Shown here piece after piece: positions 59,715 to 64,000 of a stretch of DNA of 64,000 nucleotides. The translations under genes were made by a program, and so were the position numbers. The stretch is from Bacteroidia bacterium (GTDB lineage Bacteria > Bacteroidota > Bacteroidia > UKL13-3), in NCBI GenBank assembly GCA_021740845.1, contig JAIOYZ010000002.1, positions 1 through 64,000 of the forward strand, written 5' to 3'. The notes beneath the pieces are model-generated. The model was not told where the DNA came from. It ran no database searches and saw nothing but the letters and a program-made list of their open reading frames with translations. Each line of letters opens with the position of its first letter. The stretch's first letter is position 1.

Positions 59715-59883
59715 AATTTTTGAAATTTTTATAGCACAAATTTAGTTTCTAATGCCTCGAAGCTTGTCATTAAAAAGGATGATTTGTTGTCATACCTAAA
59801 TAATTAAATGATTATAAATCAAATAATTAAAAACAATTTCGACTTTTCATTCGAATTAACTACAATGAAAAATCCTGTTTTTT

Positions 59884-59893
59884 GGTTCAAACC
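59884..59893. repeat. Iterated motif GGTTCAAACC behind paralogue 2
   Basis: Full context TTTGGTTCAAACCGAA, five bases beyond the stop codon of the second T9SS paralogue. Confidence 0.85.
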
Positions 59894-59898
59894 GAAAC

Positions 59899-62763
59899 TT
59901 ACTTGTTTTTTACTACTGGTTTTACCAAAACATGCCCGTTTGTGATATCCTCCAACCTTATAAAGTAAATTCCTTCCCTCAAATCAGATAAATTTAGGAT
60001 ATAGGAATTCCCTTTACTGTTTTGTTTTTCCATAACTGTTCGGCCTTGTGCATCTATCAATGATATTTCAAAAAGAATTTCTTTAGGTAATTCAATAGTA
60101 ATTAGTTCTTTACTAGGATTAGGAAAAACTTTAATCCAACCATTTTTATCCCATTCTGGCAAATAACTTGGATTGATAAATTGGCATGAAGAGGTATCAG
60201 TACAATTGTCTTTACTAACCCTAACAGCGTAATTACCAGGGAAATCAGGCACAAAAATTTTATTAGTAGCACCAGGAATGGCTTTAAAGCTAGAATCACA
60301 ATACAGCCATTGATAAGTTGAATTTGGTGAATTAGAGCTGAGAGTATCTTTATTTACCAAAATAGAAACGTCTGGTTTATTTACTGTTAAAGTTATTGTT
60401 ACAATACTATCGCAGCCTCCCTTAGATTTTAACAAGCTAATATGAGTTTTGGTACTATCTCCAAAAGTTCCGTCAGGAAACATGAAAATATCTCCATTAC
60501 AAATAGTTGCGGTTCCAAATAAATCGTACCGAGAGTTTAGTATTAGGTTCAAACCAACCATAACACTATCACAACCTTGTTTGGATTTTACTAGGATATT
60601 GTAATTACCTCCTTGCTTAATGTATTGACCATTAAATAAAAAGGAATCCCCTTGGCAAATGGATTCTGTAATATTTGTTGAATAGGCTGGCCTACATAAT
60701 GGACCAGAAGCTGAATGTCCATAAAGACCAGTGCCAGTTCCAGCAAGTAATTCATCGTAATACAAAAAGTTAATTTGTGTTCCATTTGGATAATTATAGC
60801 CGAAGAACCAAATGCTATCTTTCATTGGATGGATATACAAAGTATTATTTATGGCCGCATATAAGGTGTCGTTTCCTAATGAGACTTTGTTTTTAGGAAA
60901 AATACCAGGGGGTAAAAATGGCAATCCAAAACTTGGAATTGTATCCCATTTGTTTGTGTTAGAAATTGCCTTGAAATAAACCTTGTTTGTGTTTGTCGCA
61001 CTAGAGTCTACCCCAATGGCGTAAAGGGTATCGCCAGTTTGGTTGAGTTCTAAATCTGTAATATGTGCAATAATTTCAATCCCCGAAACGGTATTGATAG
61101 GAAGCATGTCTTTATTAGCCAACCAAATTGCTCCAGTTTTCTTAATTTTATAAACACTCCTGGCCGATCCTATGGAAGAATTTAATTCTGCAGATACATA
61201 CGCAATAGTATCTCCACTTTCAATTGTAAAAACCACATCTGTTAAATTTATATCCGATCCAATTCCAGTTCCATTTAATTTAATTTGCCCCCAAGTATTT
61301 CCAGCATTATTACTAAAAAATAAACCTCCCAAATTACTTGGTTGCCCAGCATATGTTACCATAACTATGTTTGTGTCAAAGGGCGCAACTGCAACCTTAT
61401 TAGCAAATAGACCTACTCCAGGAAAATTAAAAGGTGGATTTTCAGGGGTAAAAATTTGATTCCAATTTTTTCCTCCATCATTAGTTTTATAAATTCTATT
61501 ATTACCAGCATAAACTCGGTTACTATCGTTGTTAATGATTGCAACCGTATAGTAGGGGGAGCCATCTCCATTTGGAAAAATTCCTTGCGACCAACTTTGT
61601 AATCCAGTGCCATAATTCAAAACCCTTCTTAAACCAGCTTTGGATGCTAACCATGCCGTTTTTTTATCAGTAGTCATTGAGAAGCCGTTCACTTGCAATG
61701 CTTCAATTCCTGTATTAATATCAAAAACAATGGGACCACGATTGGTTGAAACTCCTAAACCAGCATCTGTGTTTAAATAGACAATATTTGTATCATTTGG
61801 GTCGGCATAGGAATTTCCATCATTTGGGTGTGTTTGGTTGTAAACTTGTCCAAATGAACTCCAAGTATTCCCCTTATTTAAAGAAAAACTACTAGAAAAA
61901 TAAGTAATGTAACTTGTTGAAGCTCCAGCGAAAGAAAACCTATTTGCGCCTCGTCCTGGTATTAATGTGTTAATTTGAGTCCAACTAACCTCGTTATCAG
62001 AATAGGCAATTTTCTTGGTGCTAAAATCAAATCCTCCCAAAAAAATCCTTCCATCAGGCGCAATACCCAAACCTTCCCATGATACCCCAGTATTTAGGCT
62101 AGATAATGAAACCACACTGAAGGTTGTGGTTGATTTTAACTGATTATAATTATCACTAGATTTATATAAAGTAGGTGTATTCCCTCCAAATAATATATAA
62201 ACCTTTAAGTTAATTGGGTTTATTACAACAACCTTTTGTGGGCTAAAAGAACTTCCAAGCACAAAATCAGGAATGCTAGAATTTAGAATGGAAGTGCCAC
62301 TTATTTTCTTATAATTTAGATGATTACCTTGAAGATAAATAACAATAGAATCTTTTAAGCATACAAATTCGGTATTAAAATTATCTGCTTTAAATACATT
62401 GCTTGAATCTGGATGGGCAAAAAATAATCCATTTGGATGTCCAAATACCAACATTCCTGAATTTGGATGCACCGATAAAAATTTAATTCCAGATCCAAAT
62501 CCTGCATTGGAGGATAAGGTTTTTACAACATGAAAACTATCTGGAACAAATGAACTCGTTCCTGTCTTGAAATCTGCATAAAACACCGAATTGGCACTTT
62601 CAGTAGCCACAAACAATCGAGTAGTTGAGGCAGATTTGGCATATCCAACAATATCAGAAATTGTTCCACCATATACACCCTCAACTTTGGGTGTACTTAA
62701 TTGTGCTATTGCAAATTGAAACACAAAAGTGTTTATTGCCAAGGTGAGTAAAAACTTTTTCAT
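59899..62763 (-). CDS. T9SS type A secreted beta-propeller protein, paralogue 2
   Basis: A 954-residue protein colinear with its downstream neighbour: the same N-terminal opening (LSTPKVEGVYGGTISDIVGY against LSAPNVEEVFGGRINAITGY), the same propeller motifs (FTPENPPFNFPGVG, YAGNNRIYKTNDGGKNW), two GCDSI-type modules rather than four, and a sorting domain (VFPNPSKELITIEL). ATG at 62763 (MKKFLLTLAIN) gives a clean signal peptide. The pair arose by tandem duplication. GGTTCAAACC is present in the frame at 60546. Confidence 0.86.
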   Translation of the reverse strand: MKKFLLTLAINTFVFQFAIAQLSTPKVEGVYGGTISDIVGYAKSASTTRLFVATESANSVFYADFKTGTSSFVPDSFHVVKTLSSNAGFGSGIKFLSVHPNSGMLVFGHPNGLFFAHPDSSNVFKADNFNTEFVCLKDSIVIYLQGNHLNYKKISGTSILNSSIPDFVLGSSFSPQKVVVINPINLKVYILFGGNTPTLYKSSDNYNQLKSTTTFSVVSLSSLNTGVSWEGLGIAPDGRIFLGGFDFSTKKIAYSDNEVSWTQINTLIPGRGANRFSFAGASTSYITYFSSSFSLNKGNTWSSFGQVYNQTHPNDGNSYADPNDTNIVYLNTDAGLGVSTNRGPIVFDINTGIEALQVNGFSMTTDKKTAWLASKAGLRRVLNYGTGLQSWSQGIFPNGDGSPYYTVAIINNDSNRVYAGNNRIYKTNDGGKNWNQIFTPENPPFNFPGVGLFANKVAVAPFDTNIVMVTYAGQPSNLGGLFFSNNAGNTWGQIKLNGTGIGSDINLTDVVFTIESGDTIAYVSAELNSSIGSARSVYKIKKTGAIWLANKDMLPINTVSGIEIIAHITDLELNQTGDTLYAIGVDSSATNTNKVYFKAISNTNKWDTIPSFGLPFLPPGIFPKNKVSLGNDTLYAAINNTLYIHPMKDSIWFFGYNYPNGTQINFLYYDELLAGTGTGLYGHSASGPLCRPAYSTNITESICQGDSFLFNGQYIKQGGNYNILVKSKQGCDSVMVGLNLILNSRYDLFGTATICNGDIFMFPDGTFGDSTKTHISLLKSKGGCDSIVTITLTVNKPDVSILVNKDTLSSNSPNSTYQWLYCDSSFKAIPGATNKIFVPDFPGNYAVRVSKDNCTDTSSCQFINPSYLPEWDKNGWIKVFPNPSKELITIELPKEILFEISLIDAQGRTVMEKQNSKGNSYILNLSDLREGIYFIRLEDITNGHVLVKPVVKNK

Positions 62764-62824
62764 ATGCATTTGAGTAACATCTAAATACAATCTTAACCAA
62801 ATGAAAGTAATAATGCAACTGAAC

Positions 62825-64000
62825 TTATTCCTGATGGAGTTGATATCTATTTAAACAGGCAACAGCTTCTGTTCTATTGTTCACCAATAATTTGTCGTAA
62901 ATTCTTCTTGTATGAGTTTTTACAGTGTTTACGCTAACAAAAATTTTTTCTGCAATTTCTTTGTCCGCTAATCCTTCTGCTAAGAATAATAAAACCTCGT
63001 ATTCCCTTTTCGAAAGTGGCACCATGTTTTCAGGAAGAACCTCCTTTTCACCACTATATTTTGAATTTAAATTGATGAGCTCGTTTTCAGTGTTTTTTAA
63101 CTTAATCCTTAGACCATCATTCTCTGATTTTAATTCCTCAATTTGTTTACCAATTGAATAAATATTTTCCTCTAATAACTGGTGTTTTTTTATTCTATTT
63201 CTATAGGCAAACAATATCCCAATTGCAAGAAAAATCAATAATATCAATGCCAAAAAATAATAGGTATTGTTTTCACTTAACTCAGTAATTTCTTGGTTCT
63301 TTATTTCAAGTTGTTGGTCCTTTTTGTTGCTTTGCAAGGTTTGATCCAACTCTAAATACTTTACGTTTTCAGCCACTGTATTTATTTCTTCTTTATAGAT
63401 ATCATATAGCTTTCTATATTCTAAAGCTTTCTCAGTATTTCCTAAAGATTCATATATCCTACTTAAATTTTGAGCAATAATTACCCTAAAGTTTTTGTCG
63501 TTTGCATATTGAGCCAAAGCAATTGCTTTTTCAAGATTTAAAGCAGCTTCCTTATCTTTCTTCTGTTTAATATTTAAGTTTCCTTTATTGTTATATACAA
63601 CAGCTAAATTTTGTTTATCATTAATTAAAATTAAGATTTTTTCAGCCTCATCATAATGTTGCAATGCCACATTTAATTTCCCGCTTTCAGTTAACAAATC
63701 TGCTAAGTTCACGAGTTGTTGTGCATATTCTTTTCTATCGCCTTTTTGTTTGTAAATCTGTGCTGATTCTTGGAAATATTTTGCCGCCTCTTCATTATTT
63801 CCTATCGCCTTATTAGATGCTCCTAATCCATTTAAGGATTGTGCAATACAATCTAAATCACCTACACCTTTACCTAATTCGTAAGCTTCTAGATATGCGT
63901 TTAAAGCTTGCTTATTTTTCTTTTTGGTTAAAAAGCATGACCCTAAATTGCTTAATGTTTTAGATTTAAAAACAGTTTCATCCAACATCTCATAAAGTGA
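62825..64000 (-). CDS. TPR-membrane-LuxR regulator (5' part beyond the window)
   Basis: The frame is open to the right edge of the window, so the N-terminus is missing. The visible part has TPR repeats (over about 230 residues), a membrane helix (YYFLALILLIFLAIGILFAY), a coiled coil and a C-terminal LuxR-type helix-turn-helix (LSKREYEVLLFLAEGLADKEI, cut, and VSVNTVKTHTRRIYDKL). This tethered-regulator layout is common in Bacteroidota. It may regulate the adjacent T9SS paralogues, which are 62 bp downstream on the same strand. That link is inferred from position only. Confidence 0.88.
   Translation of the reverse strand, partial: SLYEMLDETVFKSKTLSNLGSCFLTKKKNKQALNAYLEAYELGKGVGDLDCIAQSLNGLGASNKAIGNNEEAAKYFQESAQIYKQKGDRKEYAQQLVNLADLLTESGKLNVALQHYDEAEKILILINDKQNLAVVYNNKGNLNIKQKKDKEAALNLEKAIALAQYANDKNFRVIIAQNLSRIYESLGNTEKALEYRKLYDIYKEEINTVAENVKYLELDQTLQSNKKDQQLEIKNQEITELSENNTYYFLALILLIFLAIGILFAYRNRIKKHQLLEENIYSIGKQIEELKSENDGLRIKLKNTENELINLNSKYSGEKEVLPENMVPLSKREYEVLLFLAEGLADKEIAEKIFVSVNTVKTHTRRIYDKLLVNNRTEAVACLNRYQLHQE

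Overview
The window is about 64 kb of AT-rich chromosome from a member of the Bacteroidota, most likely a Flavobacteriia/Sphingobacteriia-like lineage. The evidence is the gliding and type IX secretion genes gldE and gldD in the order mutY-ssb-gldE-gldD, several proteins with T9SS type A or type B (CHU_C) C-terminal sorting domains, DUF families largely confined to this phylum (DUF4290, DUF3078, HU-CCDC81/SPOR), and promoters of the Bacteroidota form TTTG-N19-TAnnTTTG. There are about 47 protein genes, two tRNAs and no rRNA or CRISPR array. The right edge cuts a TPR/LuxR regulator.

Layout. 0.5-5.8 kb (minus): a membrane phosphoesterase, rpsA with its own promoter and a rare strong Shine-Dalgarno, an orphan four-helix membrane sensor and an M20 amidohydrolase. 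5.9-12.8 kb (plus): a tight six-gene operon of a PqqD-like peptide binder, a CarB-like ATP-grasp ligase, a LysA-like PLP decarboxylase, a urea-transporter/M23-peptidase fusion, a YaiO-type outer-membrane barrel and a TPR protein. 12.8-15.3 kb: small single genes, ung and dapD. 15.3-22.6 kb (minus): a molybdenum-cofactor locus (moaCB, moaE, moaD, moeB, moeA, moaA) that also holds a TrhP-like U32 protein and a ferredoxin, and whose MoeB carries a chorismate-mutase-like domain. 22.6-33.7 kb: housekeeping genes (DUF4290, recN, HU/SPOR protein, cobalamin adenosyltransferase, cysteine desulfurase, map, Hpt, NlpC/P60, peroxiredoxin). 33.8-34.0 kb: tRNA-Arg(ACG) and tRNA-Leu(CAA). 34.1-38.8 kb: a DUF1016/PDDEXK nuclease gene lying between two 82-bp direct repeats, a zinc phospholipase C-like protein and dnaN. 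38.8-47.7 kb: queG, rng, a 29-codon basic protein, a HU gene, mutY, ssb, gldE and gldD. 47.7-64 kb: a 1448-residue CHU_C protein, a sirtuin, a nitrilase, a DUF1573 protein, a DegP-like protease, two tandem paralogous T9SS beta-propeller proteins and the regulator at the edge.

Three things deserve most attention. First, the 10-mer GGTTTGAACC (or its complement GGTTCAAACC) occurs at least 23 times, in genes and between them, with two further perfectly palindromic copies (GGTTCGAACC). By base composition less than one copy would be expected. This looks like a highly iterated palindrome. Second, the PqqD operon looks like a peptide-guided biosynthetic system. The N-terminus of its decarboxylase contains a Y-x2-P-x-I motif like the leader motif recognised by PqqD-type domains. 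Third, chorismate mutase, a TrhP-like U32 protein and a ferredoxin are adjacent, which suggests local supply of prephenate for an RNA hydroxylation reaction.
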